Assembly (NCBI GenBank): GCA_964467455.1
Contig: CAYXQJ010000004.1
Span: 62,001-126,000, forward strand
Reading direction: 5' to 3'
Length of the DNA stretch: 64,000 nt
From: OLB6 sp964467455
GTDB taxonomy: Bacteria; Bacteroidota; Ignavibacteria; Kapaibacteriales; Kapaibacteriaceae
Positions within the stretch are counted from its first letter, which is position 1; the number at the start of each line of letters is the position of its first letter. Below the pieces are notes generated by a model that did not search any database, had not been told where the DNA came from, and was given only the letters and a program-made list of their open reading frames with translations. Shown here piece by piece: positions 33,902 to 42,047 of this stretch. Position numbers and translations under genes: made by a program.

Positions 33902-34546
33902 ATGAAACACCTCGACCTTGCTGCATTGCGTCGCGAATACGCACGCGAAGAACTCACAAAACGGTCTGTTCAAGCCGATCCGATGGCGCAATTCTCGTCG
34001 TGGTTCGACGAAGCCATTGCCGCTCAACTCATCGAGCCGACGGCGATGACCCTCGCAACGGTCAACGCCGATGGTCAACCTTCGATGCGTGTGGTGTTGT
34101 TGAAAGGGGTCACAGATCAGGGCTTTGTGTTTTACACGAACTATCAGAGCCACAAAGGACGTGACCTCGCAGAAAATCCTAAGGCAGCGTTGCTCTTCTT
34201 CTGGCCGGAACTGGAACGTCAGATCCGCATCGAGGGAACCACACAACGCGTCTCAGCAGAAGCATCGGATGCCTACTTCGCATCGCGCCCCTTCGAAAGT
34301 CAGGTCGGTGCATGGGCTTCGCATCAAAGCTCCGTTCTTCGTTCTCGCGACGAGTTGGAAGAACACTACGCACAGCTTGCTGATAGCTATCGCGGAACCA
34401 CCGTACCACGTCCGGAGCACTGGGGCGGATATCTTGTCATCCCTTCGGCGGTAGAGTTCTGGCAGGGACGTCCTTCGCGTTTGCACGATCGCATTCGCTA
34501 CCGACGTGATGGCGACACGTGGATGATCGAGCGCCTAAGCCCGTAG
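33902..34546 (+). CDS. pdxH: Pyridoxamine 5'-phosphate oxidase
   Basis: A 214-residue FMN enzyme that oxidises pyridoxine or pyridoxamine 5'-phosphate to PLP. Seen in order: the N-terminal arm LRREYAREELTKRSVQADPMAQF, TLATVNADGQPSMRVVLLKG, FYTNYQSHKGRDLAENP, LLFFWPELERQIRIEGT, SRPFESQVGAWASHQSS, and the C-terminal PEHWGGYLVIP plus EFWQGRPSRLHDR. These contain the FMN- and PLP-binding residues; length is normal. A TAnnTTTG element almost touches the start. It is convergent with the permease gene (11-base overlap of the ends). Confidence 0.97.
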   Translation: MKHLDLAALRREYAREELTKRSVQADPMAQFSSWFDEAIAAQLIEPTAMTLATVNADGQPSMRVVLLKGVTDQGFVFYTNYQSHKGRDLAENPKAALLFFWPELERQIRIEGTTQRVSAEASDAYFASRPFESQVGAWASHQSSVLRSRDELEEHYAQLADSYRGTTVPRPEHWGGYLVIPSAVEFWQGRPSRLHDRIRYRRDGDTWMIERLSP

Positions 34547-35566
34547 GCGCGGATCGGTTGCATCACGCAGCGCGTCGCCGATGAAGTTGAAGGCGCTCAC
34601 AGTGATGAAGATCATAAAGCCCGGGAACACTGCCAGCCACCACGAATACGTGCTGGCGCGGGCTTTGAATAACACGCTGCCCCACGTGACGACGGTAGGG
34701 GGCACACCAAATCCCAAGAAGGACAGGGCGCTTTCGAAGAGGATGGCGCTGACGATGCCGAAGGCCGCATAGATCATCACCGGCGCGATGGCATTCGGCA
34801 TCACGTGACGGAAGATGATGCGCGGTGTGCTGTAGCCCAGCGCCGTCGCCGCGCTCACATAGTCGAGGTTGCGCACACGCAACACTTCACCGCGCATAAA
34901 TCGGGCGATCGACGTCCAACCCGTGAAGCCGATCAACGCCATGATCAGCCACAACGATCCTTGTTCCATCATCGCCACGATGGTGATGATCAAGAAGAAG
35001 CGAGGGAAGGTGATCACGATCTCGATCAGACGAGAGATCAACAGATCGGTAAGTCCGCCAAAGAATCCTGCAATGGCTCCGAGTACGATGCCGATGGCAA
35101 GGGCGATCGACATGGCCACAAGACCGATGGAGAGAGCATAGCGCGATCCGTGGATCAATCCGGCCATGACGTCGCGTCCGATGTCGTCGGTGCCAAGCCA
35201 GTGTTTTGCCGATGGAGCACGATCTTTCAAACTGATCAACGTCTTGTCGGTGGTGCCCGGCGCATACGGGATCGGCGGGAAGACCGACCAGTCATAGCTC
35301 AGTTCACGCCAGTTCGCCGTCGCATATTCACCGGTCCATTCTGTAAGGCCCAATGCCACGCCGTAGTCTTTGAAGACCGGGAACATGAGCTCGCCGTTGC
35401 GAGAGGCCATGATGGGTTTGTCGTTCGCCAGAACGTCGGCTAACAACGCAACAACGGTGATGATGCCAACGATCCACACACCGACCATGCCGAAGGTTGT
35501 CTTCCGAAACTGACGTCGGACGAAGGCGCTGTAGTTCTCGCCGTGTTGTTCGTTCGTCGTGGTCAT
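34535..35566 (-). CDS. Oligopeptide/dipeptide-type ABC transporter permease (OppC/DppC-like)
   Basis: A 343-residue inner-membrane permease with six helices. The first follows a basic N-terminus (residues about 28-48); then comes a long periplasmic loop with GTDDIGRDVMAGLIHGSRYALSIG, which is typical of OppC. The EAA cytoplasmic loop is visible as AATALGYSTPRIIFRHVMPNAIAPV. It overlaps the OppB-like gene by 4 bases, and its own end overlaps pdxH. No substrate-binding protein or ATPase is next to the pair, so substrate and energy source must come from elsewhere in the genome. Confidence 0.92.
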   Translation of the reverse strand: MTTTNEQHGENYSAFVRRQFRKTTFGMVGVWIVGIITVVALLADVLANDKPIMASRNGELMFPVFKDYGVALGLTEWTGEYATANWRELSYDWSVFPPIPYAPGTTDKTLISLKDRAPSAKHWLGTDDIGRDVMAGLIHGSRYALSIGLVAMSIALAIGIVLGAIAGFFGGLTDLLISRLIEIVITFPRFFLIITIVAMMEQGSLWLIMALIGFTGWTSIARFMRGEVLRVRNLDYVSAATALGYSTPRIIFRHVMPNAIAPVMIYAAFGIVSAILFESALSFLGFGVPPTVVTWGSVLFKARASTYSWWLAVFPGFMIFITVSAFNFIGDALRDATDPRLRA

Positions 35567-36645
35567 GAGGATTTCTTTCCGTACGAGATGCGCGGATCGG
35601 CCACCGAATACAGGATATCGCTCAGCAACATGCCCACTAGCGTTAGCGTGGCCGAGATCGTGAACACGGCCATGATCATCGGATAGTCGCGCGCGATAAG
35701 GGCTTTGTAGGAGAGCTCGCCCATGCCGGGTATACTGAAGATCGTTTCAACGATCACCGAGCCGCCGATCAAGTTGGGTACAAGCGCTGCAATGATCGTG
35801 ATCAACGGGATCAGTGCGTTTCGTAGGGCATGCTTGTAGATCACGCGCTTTTCATCGAGGCCTTTCGCGCGAGCGGTGCGCACATAGTCCTGACGGATCA
35901 CTTCCAACATCGACGAGCGCATCTGTCGGGAGATGAAGGCGAAGTCGGCATAGACATAGACCACCATCGGCAACGCGAGATGCCAGGCATAGTCGGTGAA
36001 CCGCTGCCAGAAGCTCCATCCTGCCGAGGCGGCAGGGGAGCGCAAGCCCCCGGACGGGAACCAGGAGATGAATTCGGGATTGGCCAGGAAGGTCACGGCC
36101 AGCGTACCGATCCAGAACACCGGCAGCGAATACAAGGCAAACAGGACGAACGTACTCACCCGATCGAAGGCCGTACCTGGATGCGTTGATGAGTACACAC
36201 CGAGAGGGATCGCGATGGAGTAGGCGATGATGATGGCCAGCAAGTTCATGATCAGCGTCACGGGGACGCGTTCCAGCATCTTGTCGAAGACCGGCCGGTT
36301 ATCCGTGAACGATTTTCCAAAGTCGGGTACTCCGGTGAAGCGCGCCTTATTCCAGCTCGTGACGCCACCTTCGAAGACCTGCGACATGTCGAAGCATAAC
36401 AGTCCGCCGGTCCAGATCATATACTGCTGCCACACCGGTTTGTCGAGATGCCACTGCTTGCGGATCAACTCCACGGTCTTGGCATTGATCGTTGAGCGAG
36501 CCCCCATGCCCCCTTCCGAACCAACGCCAACTTTCGAGGCGGCGGGGTCTCCAGGAGCCATGCGGCTGACACCGAACGAGATCACCGTAATGATGAACAG
36601 GGTCGGCAGAAACAGGAGAATACGCTTGACGATGTATTGCCACAT
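35563..36645 (-). CDS. Oligopeptide/dipeptide-type ABC transporter permease (OppB/DppB-like)
   Basis: A 360-residue permease with the OppB N-terminus MWQYIVKRILLFLPTLFIITVISFGV, the RMAPGDPA motif just after helix 1, and a typical EAA loop (VRTARAKGLDEKRVIYKHALRNALIPL). The final segment LSDILYSVADPRISYG is the usual family ending. The region between helices 1 and 2 is larger than in E. coli OppB (about 40 extra residues around SQVFEGGVTSWNKARFTG). It pairs with the OppC-like gene, 4-base overlap. The yraN gene lies 24 bases upstream on the same strand. Confidence 0.92.
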   Translation of the reverse strand: MWQYIVKRILLFLPTLFIITVISFGVSRMAPGDPAASKVGVGSEGGMGARSTINAKTVELIRKQWHLDKPVWQQYMIWTGGLLCFDMSQVFEGGVTSWNKARFTGVPDFGKSFTDNRPVFDKMLERVPVTLIMNLLAIIIAYSIAIPLGVYSSTHPGTAFDRVSTFVLFALYSLPVFWIGTLAVTFLANPEFISWFPSGGLRSPAASAGWSFWQRFTDYAWHLALPMVVYVYADFAFISRQMRSSMLEVIRQDYVRTARAKGLDEKRVIYKHALRNALIPLITIIAALVPNLIGGSVIVETIFSIPGMGELSYKALIARDYPMIMAVFTISATLTLVGMLLSDILYSVADPRISYGKKSS

Positions 36646-36669
36646 GACTGCGAATATCTCACTTCGCCG

Positions 36670-37029
36670 TCAAAAACAGCCCTCCAAGTGTCGGAGCACG
36701 GGCTCGCCACCCACCAGATCGATGGCCACCACATCAAAACGGCAGGGGGCGTCGTGGTATCCGTAGATGGTCCGCCACATCGAGGCCGTGCGGCGGATCT
36801 TCCGGAGTTTGCCCGGACGCAGCGAGGCCTCGGGTGTTCCGTAGGCGGTGCTGGTACGGTAGCGGACCTCAACGAAGACGACGGTATCGTCGAGCATGGC
36901 GATGATGTCGATCTCTCCAAGCTTTTTGTAGACGTAGTTCTTACGAAGGATCTCGTAGCCCTGATCCTGGAGATAGTCGGCAGCGAGTTGTTCGGCAAAC
37001 TTGCCGACCTCGACAGTGGACATAGTCAT
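36670..37029 (-). CDS. yraN: YraN/UPF0102 family endonuclease-like protein
   Basis: A 119-residue protein of the YraN family with a restriction-endonuclease-like fold. The nuclease-type motif appears as GEIDIIAMLDDTVVFVEVRYR (E..D...ExK-like, with Arg at the usual Lys place). The opening GKFAEQLAADYLQDQGYEILRKNY is also conserved. The cellular function is not firmly known; related proteins are linked to recombination or DNA uptake. It is divergent from ruvA, 31 bases apart. Confidence 0.92.
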   Translation of the reverse strand: MTMSTVEVGKFAEQLAADYLQDQGYEILRKNYVYKKLGEIDIIAMLDDTVVFVEVRYRTSTAYGTPEASLRPGKLRKIRRTASMWRTIYGYHDAPCRFDVVAIDLVGGEPVLRHLEGCF

Positions 37030-37060
37030 GATTCACCTCAATTCCTGAAATTGCATTCCT

Positions 37061-37654
37061 GTGATCGCTCAACTCACCGGAACAGTGGCCGCCAAAGGCG
37101 GAATGGACGTCGTCGTCGACTGCGGCGGCGTAGGATATGCCGTGAGCGTACCTCTGTCGACTTTAGACAACGTGCCGGCTGTGGGGCAAAACGTGACATT
37201 GAAGACCATCATGGTCGTGCGTGAGGATGCCATGCAGCTCTATGGTTTCCTCACGGAGGCAGAGCGTGATGCCTTCAAGTTGCTCACCACGATCCAAGGC
37301 ATCGGCGGTCGCATCGCGCTGGGTGTGTTGTCCGCAACGTCGTTGGACGGACTCCGCAAAGCCGTTGCCACCGGTAATGTTGCAGCGTTGCAGCGCCTTC
37401 CCGGCATCGGAAAGAAAACGGCAGAGCGCATCGTCGTCGAACTTCGTGATAAGATCATCGGCGTCGTCCCCACTTCTACTGATTCGGTCAGCGTCCTGTC
37501 ACAAACCGCCGACGACGCCGTCAGTGCCCTCATCGCCCTCGGCTACTCCAAGGCCGCCGCCGAAAAAGCCGTCAAGACCGCCCTTCAACAACAACCCGAC
37601 CTCGCCACATCATCCGAATCCCTCATCCGCGCCTCCCTCCGCATCTCCACCTAA
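37061..37654 (+). CDS. ruvA: Holliday junction branch migration protein RuvA
   Basis: A 197-residue RuvA. Domain I (residues 1-65) is an OB fold with MIAQLTGTVAAKGG and VDCGGVGYAVSVP; domain II (66-140) carries two helix-hairpin-helix motifs (LLTTIQGIGGRIALGVL and LQRLPGIGKKTAERIVVELRDK); domain III (about 150-197) is the small RuvB-binding bundle (DDAVSALIALGYSKAAAEKAV). It starts with GTG. RuvA holds the four-way junction for the RuvB motor; ruvB is not in the window. The stop codon is followed immediately by the octad repeat at 37658. Confidence 0.97.
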   Translation: MIAQLTGTVAAKGGMDVVVDCGGVGYAVSVPLSTLDNVPAVGQNVTLKTIMVVREDAMQLYGFLTEAERDAFKLLTTIQGIGGRIALGVLSATSLDGLRKAVATGNVAALQRLPGIGKKTAERIVVELRDKIIGVVPTSTDSVSVLSQTADDAVSALIALGYSKAAAEKAVKTALQQQPDLATSSESLIRASLRIST

Positions 37655-37657
37655 TTT

Positions 37658-37721
37658 CTAGCACTCTAGCACTCTAACTATCTAGCTATCTAGCTATCTA
37701 GCTGACTAGCTGACTAACTAT
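37658..37721. repeat. Octad tandem repeat between ruvA and the HisA-like gene
   Basis: Eight uninterrupted 8-bp units: CTAGCACT x2, CTAACTAT, CTAGCTAT x2, CTAGCTGA x2, CTAACTAT. The ATG of the next gene (37720) begins inside the last unit. The array fills the whole intergenic space, so any ribosome site must be within it. Confidence 0.93.
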
Positions 37722-38547
37722 GCGCCAGCTCCTCATCATCCCCTCCATCGACCTCTCCAATGGTCACTGTGCGCGCTGCATCGCCGGCGAGCCCGGCACG
37801 GAGCAGTTGTATGCAGAGATGGCCGACCACCCGGTGGAGATCGCGCAATTGTGGCGTCGGGAGAATGCAAAGTGCATTCATGTGACGGATACCGATTCGT
37901 TTGCCGCCCTCGACGACCTCAACACGCTGCAACAAGTGGTGGCCATGCAGAAGGCCGTCGACATTCCCGTGGAATTCGTCACGTTTCAAAGCGACATCGG
38001 TGTGATCCGCATGTTGCTCGAAGCCGGTGTGTATCGAGTGGTGGTAAACATCACGGCCTTCAGTGCACCCGATGATGTGTTGTCGTTGGTGCAAGATTTC
38101 GGGTCGAGCCGTGTGATCTTCGGCATGCGCAGTCACGAACAACACGTCTTCCTCGGTGATGACATCGGCCGCATCAGCGATGCCGACTACCTACAACGTG
38201 TCCGTGACTTGGGCGGTAAACGTGTCATTTATACCGAACAAGATTGGGAGGGGGCGTTGTCGGGTGAAGACATGGACATTGTCCAAACTGTCTGCGACAC
38301 TGCCGGACCGTCGCTCCGCATCACCATGGCCGGTGGCATTGCTTCACCGCAGCAGTTATGGGATCTGCAGCGTAATGCACCGAAGAATGTGGACAGCGTC
38401 GTGATCGGCCGCGCCTTGTACGAGAACCGCTTCCCGTGTCAGCGCATCTGGCGCTCGGTGGAAGCCCGCCTGGAACCCGAGATCCATGCCCAGGCGCATG
38501 AGATCGCCCAGCAGTCGTCGATCTCGGATCTGCGGAAGCCGCAGTAA
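37720..38547 (+). CDS. Divergent HisA-family (beta/alpha)8 protein
   Basis: A 275-residue barrel related to phosphoribosylformimino-AICAR-phosphate isomerase. The opening IIPSIDLSNGHCARC keeps the first catalytic Asp (Asp11), and IYTEQDWEGALSGEDMDI and ITMAGGIASPQQL match HisA strands 6 and 7. The second catalytic Asp is not present: HisA reads G-[IL]-D-x-[RK] where this has FGMRSHEQ (136-140). The usual GGGIR phosphate loop is VTFQSDIG. It also has an extra C-terminal tail of about 25 residues. It is therefore either a very divergent HisA or a paralogue with another job. No other his genes are nearby. Confidence 0.7.
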   Translation: MRQLLIIPSIDLSNGHCARCIAGEPGTEQLYAEMADHPVEIAQLWRRENAKCIHVTDTDSFAALDDLNTLQQVVAMQKAVDIPVEFVTFQSDIGVIRMLLEAGVYRVVVNITAFSAPDDVLSLVQDFGSSRVIFGMRSHEQHVFLGDDIGRISDADYLQRVRDLGGKRVIYTEQDWEGALSGEDMDIVQTVCDTAGPSLRITMAGGIASPQQLWDLQRNAPKNVDSVVIGRALYENRFPCQRIWRSVEARLEPEIHAQAHEIAQQSSISDLRKPQ

Positions 38548-38550
38548 CCC

Positions 38551-39126
38551 TTACCGCAGAGCGTAGACCACTCCGATATGAGCGGCGATGGCGCTGAAGC
38601 CATCATCGACGTACGTGTAGTGATATCGACCACTCAGATCCAGATCGATGGTCTCCGACACCGGGATCAACACACCGGCCGTCCCGGCAAAGCTGACCTT
38701 GACCTCAGAGAGGCCGTCGATCGCGCGAGGGATTTTGTCGATCGTCTCGTCGGCGAACATGATCCCCATGCCCCCTTCCGCTTGAACATAGGGGGTCCAT
38801 CCGTGTTTGTTGAAGCGGTACAGGGCGCCACCGAGGATGCCGACGTGCGTGAGGCCGTAGTCGGCGTTGCCGGCAGTGTCGGTGATGCCCAGGGTCATGC
38901 GCATCCACGACGCCCGCACGGTGAGGCGCACATGGCGATCGGTGCTGTAGTGGTAGCCCAGCGAGAAACCGAGGGCGGGGTCGGCGTCGAGTCGGTCCGA
39001 CAGTCCGCCGCCGGGCCAGGAATAGCTCAGTGAGAGCGGAACGAAGTTCTTCGGGATGCGCCCGGTTTGGGCCGTGGCCGAGAGGGCAATTGAGAGCCCG
39101 GCGAGGAGAACGAAGAGTCTGCGCAT
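38551..39126 (-). CDS. Outer-membrane beta-barrel protein
   Basis: A 191-residue exported protein: signal peptide (RRLFVLLAGLSIALSATAQ) then alternating amphipathic strands with aromatic residues (FVPLSLSYSWPGGG, LGFSLGYHYSTDRHVRLTVRASW, GGALYRFNKHGWTPYVQAEGG, IDLDLSGRYHYTYV) ending in VVYALR. The pattern is that of small eight-stranded barrels of the OmpW/OmpA-like type. Ligand unknown. The start codon lies 4 bases after a TAnnTTTG element (39131-39138), so its mRNA may be leaderless. It is divergent from nuoG. Confidence 0.82.
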   Translation of the reverse strand: MRRLFVLLAGLSIALSATAQTGRIPKNFVPLSLSYSWPGGGLSDRLDADPALGFSLGYHYSTDRHVRLTVRASWMRMTLGITDTAGNADYGLTHVGILGGALYRFNKHGWTPYVQAEGGMGIMFADETIDKIPRAIDGLSEVKVSFAGTAGVLIPVSETIDLDLSGRYHYTYVDDGFSAIAAHIGVVYALR

Positions 39127-39130
39127 ATGC

Positions 39131-39138
39131 CAAACATA
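39131..39138 (-). promoter_or_regulatory. TAnnTTTG element for the outer-membrane barrel gene
   Basis: The minus strand reads TATGTTTG then GCAT and ATG (39126). Mirror image of the nuoG element 28 bases away. Confidence 0.6.
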
Positions 39139-39165
39139 GGAAATCAGCTAAAGTGTTATAAGTCG

Positions 39166-39173
39166 TATGTTTG
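39166..39173 (+). promoter_or_regulatory. TAnnTTTG element for nuoG
   Basis: TATGTTTG ends 7 bases before the nuoG ATG (39181). Same eight bases as the divergent minus-strand element. Confidence 0.6.
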
Positions 39174-39180
39174 CCACCAT

Positions 39181-40956
39181 ATGCCACAGATACTGATCGA
39201 TGGCCGCGCCATTGAAGCGGCCGCTGGACAGACCATCATTGAAGCCGCGCTTCAGGCCGGCATCACCATCCCGCATTTTTGCTGGCATCCCGCCTTGTCG
39301 GTAGCCGGTAATTGCCGGATGTGCTTGGTCAACGTCGGCTCCCACAAGAAGGACACCGACGGCTCGCTGATGTTCAACGCCGATGGTTCACCCGTGGTGA
39401 ACTGGATGCCGAAGATGCAGATCGCCTGCGCCACTCCGGTGAGCGACGGTATGATCGTAGACACGGCAGGTCCGAAGACCGAACAGGCGCAGAATGCCGT
39501 TATGGAATTCCTGTTGGTGAACCACCCGCTGGATTGTCCGATCTGCGACGAAGCCGGCCAGTGCAAGCTCCAGGAGTATGCCTTCAACCATTCGAAGGGC
39601 AAGAGTCGCTTCGATGAAGAGAAGGTGCATAAGGAGAAGCGCGTCGAACTTGGACCGCAGATCATGTTCGACGGTGAGCGCTGCATCTCCTGCTCGCGTT
39701 GCATCCGATTCTCGGAAGAGATCGCCGAACAACCCGTGCTGACCTTTGTGCAGCGTGGTGACAAGGTGACGATCCGCACGTTCCCGGGGACAACGTTCGA
39801 CAGTCCGTATTCGATGAATGTGATCGACATCTGTCCGGTTGGCGCTTTGACGAGCATGGACTTCCGCTTCAAAGCCCGCGTTTGGGAAATGTCCTTCACG
39901 GACAGCGTATGCCCGGGCTGCGCCCGCGGCTGCAACATCTCGTTGGGCGTGATGAACAACGAAGTGCTTCGTACCGAACCTCGCACGAACATGCACGTGA
40001 ACACGTACTGGATGTGCGATCATGGTCGGCTCACCACACCGGCCGTTGTAAATGAACAACGTGCATCGGGTCCGATGATCCGCAAGGGGGGACTGCTCGC
40101 CCCCTCCACATGGGAAGAGGCGATCGGCGCTGCAGCAGCGGCGTTGAATGGCGTGAAGCCGTCGCAGATCATGGTCTTGGGGTCGGCACTAGCATCGAAT
40201 GAAGACAACTATGCGTTGGCCAAGTTGGCGAAGGATGTGTTGAAGACGTCGAACATCGACATGATCAAGCACATCGATCACGTTTTTGGCGATAGCAAAC
40301 TCCGTGTGAATGAAACGGCGCCGAATGCGATCGGGGCACATGCCGCAGGGATCGCGCCGACATCGGGTGGACATACGATCGAACAACTGACGGACCGCAT
40401 CAAGCATGGCGATGTAAAGGTGTTGGTGATCCTTGCCGATACGGCAGAAGCACACTCGCAGGAGTTGGCGGCAGCCATTGCGAATGTGGATCATGTGATC
40501 GCCCTCACGTCGCACATGTCCGTTACGGCACAGTCGGCCAGCATCATCTTGCCGTTGGCAACGTTCGCCGAATCGGATGGAACGTTCACGAACCTGATGC
40601 ATCGCGTACAGCGCTTCCGTCCGGCTGTGGTCACGGCTGAGAACCAGCGCACGATGGGCATGAAGATGAGTCGGTGGGACAAGTTCGGTGCACCGAACGA
40701 CCGCTGGACGCAGGGTGCCCGCCGCGACTGTCGTTCAGGCTGGAGCATCATTCGCTCGATCGCTGCCGAACTTGGTGCCGATTGGTCGTATGCAACGTCG
40801 CAAGACGTGTTCAACGATCTCGCCAAACACGTCGCCGGATTCCACGGCATGTCATACGATCTGTTGGATCAGCATCAAGGACTTGTCCTTGGCAAGGCCG
40901 ACAAGCCGGAGCCGGTAGGAGTGGTCTACGAATCTCACGTCATGAAGCCGCAATAG
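39181..40956 (+). CDS. nuoG: NADH-quinone oxidoreductase subunit G
   Basis: A 591-residue iron-sulfur subunit of complex I. Residues 1-80 form the [2Fe-2S] ferredoxin domain (HFCWHPALSVAGNCRMC); next comes the His-Cys motif HPLDCPICDEAGQCKLQ (N4/N5 region) and CISCSRCIRFSEE with CPVGAL. From about 240 a molybdopterin-oxidoreductase-like domain starts (SVCPGCARGCNISLG). It is shorter than the 900-residue E. coli protein, as in several non-proteobacterial forms. The ATG at 39181 is chosen over 39127 because the family begins with the ferredoxin strand. nuoH starts 13 bases later. Confidence 0.95.
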   Translation: MPQILIDGRAIEAAAGQTIIEAALQAGITIPHFCWHPALSVAGNCRMCLVNVGSHKKDTDGSLMFNADGSPVVNWMPKMQIACATPVSDGMIVDTAGPKTEQAQNAVMEFLLVNHPLDCPICDEAGQCKLQEYAFNHSKGKSRFDEEKVHKEKRVELGPQIMFDGERCISCSRCIRFSEEIAEQPVLTFVQRGDKVTIRTFPGTTFDSPYSMNVIDICPVGALTSMDFRFKARVWEMSFTDSVCPGCARGCNISLGVMNNEVLRTEPRTNMHVNTYWMCDHGRLTTPAVVNEQRASGPMIRKGGLLAPSTWEEAIGAAAAALNGVKPSQIMVLGSALASNEDNYALAKLAKDVLKTSNIDMIKHIDHVFGDSKLRVNETAPNAIGAHAAGIAPTSGGHTIEQLTDRIKHGDVKVLVILADTAEAHSQELAAAIANVDHVIALTSHMSVTAQSASIILPLATFAESDGTFTNLMHRVQRFRPAVVTAENQRTMGMKMSRWDKFGAPNDRWTQGARRDCRSGWSIIRSIAAELGADWSYATSQDVFNDLAKHVAGFHGMSYDLLDQHQGLVLGKADKPEPVGVVYESHVMKPQ

Positions 40957-40969
40957 GTCAAGAAGGAAC

Positions 40970-42019
40970 ATGGATCTCACACAACTGCTCGTCATTGTTG
41001 CTCAGGCCGGCATCCTCGTGAACGTGATGCTCATGTCGGCTGCCTACATGGTGCTTGCCGAACGCAAGATCGCTGCATGGATCCAGCTCCGGATCGGTCC
41101 GAATCGTGTTGGACCATGGGGCTTGTTGCAGTCGTTCGCCGACGTGTTCAAGCTCTACATGAAGGAGGACATCGTCCCCGTTGCTGCCGACTACAAGTTC
41201 CACGCCTTGGCACCGGTCATCGCCATCGGTGTTGCGATCACGGTCTATGCCGTGATCCCTTGGGGTGGTCCGTTGCTGACCATCGGTGGTCAGCAATATG
41301 GCCTCTCGATGGCACCGAACATGAATGTTGCCGTCCTGGTCATCTTGGCCATGACGTCCGTCGGTGTCTACGGCGTCGCTCTTGCCGGTTGGTCGTCCAA
41401 CAACAAGTATTCATTGATGGGCGGTTTGCGTTCATCGGCCCAGATGATCTCCTACGAACTCTCGATGGGTCTCGCCGTTGTCGGCGTGGTCTTGATCGGC
41501 GGTTCACTCAACTTCGTCGAGCTCATCCAAGGTCAGATGGCCAACGGATGGAACGTCTTCTACCAACCGCTTGGCTTGTTGTTGTTCTTCATCACTGCCT
41601 TGGCGGAGACGAACCGTGCGCCCTTCGACCTTCCTGAAGCTGAGCCGGAGTTGGTAGGGGGCTACCACACGGAATATACCGGCATGAAGTTCGGTCTGCT
41701 CTATCTCGCTGAGTATGCCAACATCCTTGCCTCGAGTGCCATCATGGCGGCCTTGTTCCTTGGTGGATGGGATCTTGTTCCCTTCATCGATGAAGCGGCC
41801 TTGTTGGGCATGGATCCCACGAGCTTGCCGATGGTATTGCTCGGCATGGGTGCCTTTGCCGGTAAGGCCTTCGCCCTTGTCTTTGTCTTTATCTGGGTTC
41901 GCTGGTCGTTGCCGCGTTTCCGGTATGACCAGTTGATGAACCTCGGCTGGAAGGTCTTGTTGCCGTTGTCATTGGCGAACATCGCCATCACCGGCATCGT
42001 CCTCCTTCTGTTGCAATAA
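40970..42019 (+). CDS. nuoH: NADH-quinone oxidoreductase subunit H
   Basis: A 349-residue membrane subunit with about eight helices that forms part of the quinone chamber. Conserved segments: AERKIAAWIQLRIGPNRVGPWG, LQSFADVFKLYMKED, ALAETNRAPFDLPEAEPELVGGYHTEY, and FIWVRWSLPRFRYDQLM. All ends are intact. It follows nuoG by 13 bases with a Shine-Dalgarno-like GAAGGAA, and is separated from nuoI only by the heptad repeat at 42020. Confidence 0.97.
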   Translation: MDLTQLLVIVAQAGILVNVMLMSAAYMVLAERKIAAWIQLRIGPNRVGPWGLLQSFADVFKLYMKEDIVPVAADYKFHALAPVIAIGVAITVYAVIPWGGPLLTIGGQQYGLSMAPNMNVAVLVILAMTSVGVYGVALAGWSSNNKYSLMGGLRSSAQMISYELSMGLAVVGVVLIGGSLNFVELIQGQMANGWNVFYQPLGLLLFFITALAETNRAPFDLPEAEPELVGGYHTEYTGMKFGLLYLAEYANILASSAIMAALFLGGWDLVPFIDEAALLGMDPTSLPMVLLGMGAFAGKAFALVFVFIWVRWSLPRFRYDQLMNLGWKVLLPLSLANIAITGIVLLLLQ

Positions 42020-42047
42020 CCACCAACCACCGACCACTGACCACACC
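42020..42047. repeat. Heptad tandem repeat between nuoH and nuoI
   Basis: Four 7-bp units CCACCAA, CCACCGA, CCACTGA, CCACACC run from the nuoH stop to the nuoI ATG. No Shine-Dalgarno sequence is visible in this leader. Confidence 0.8.
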
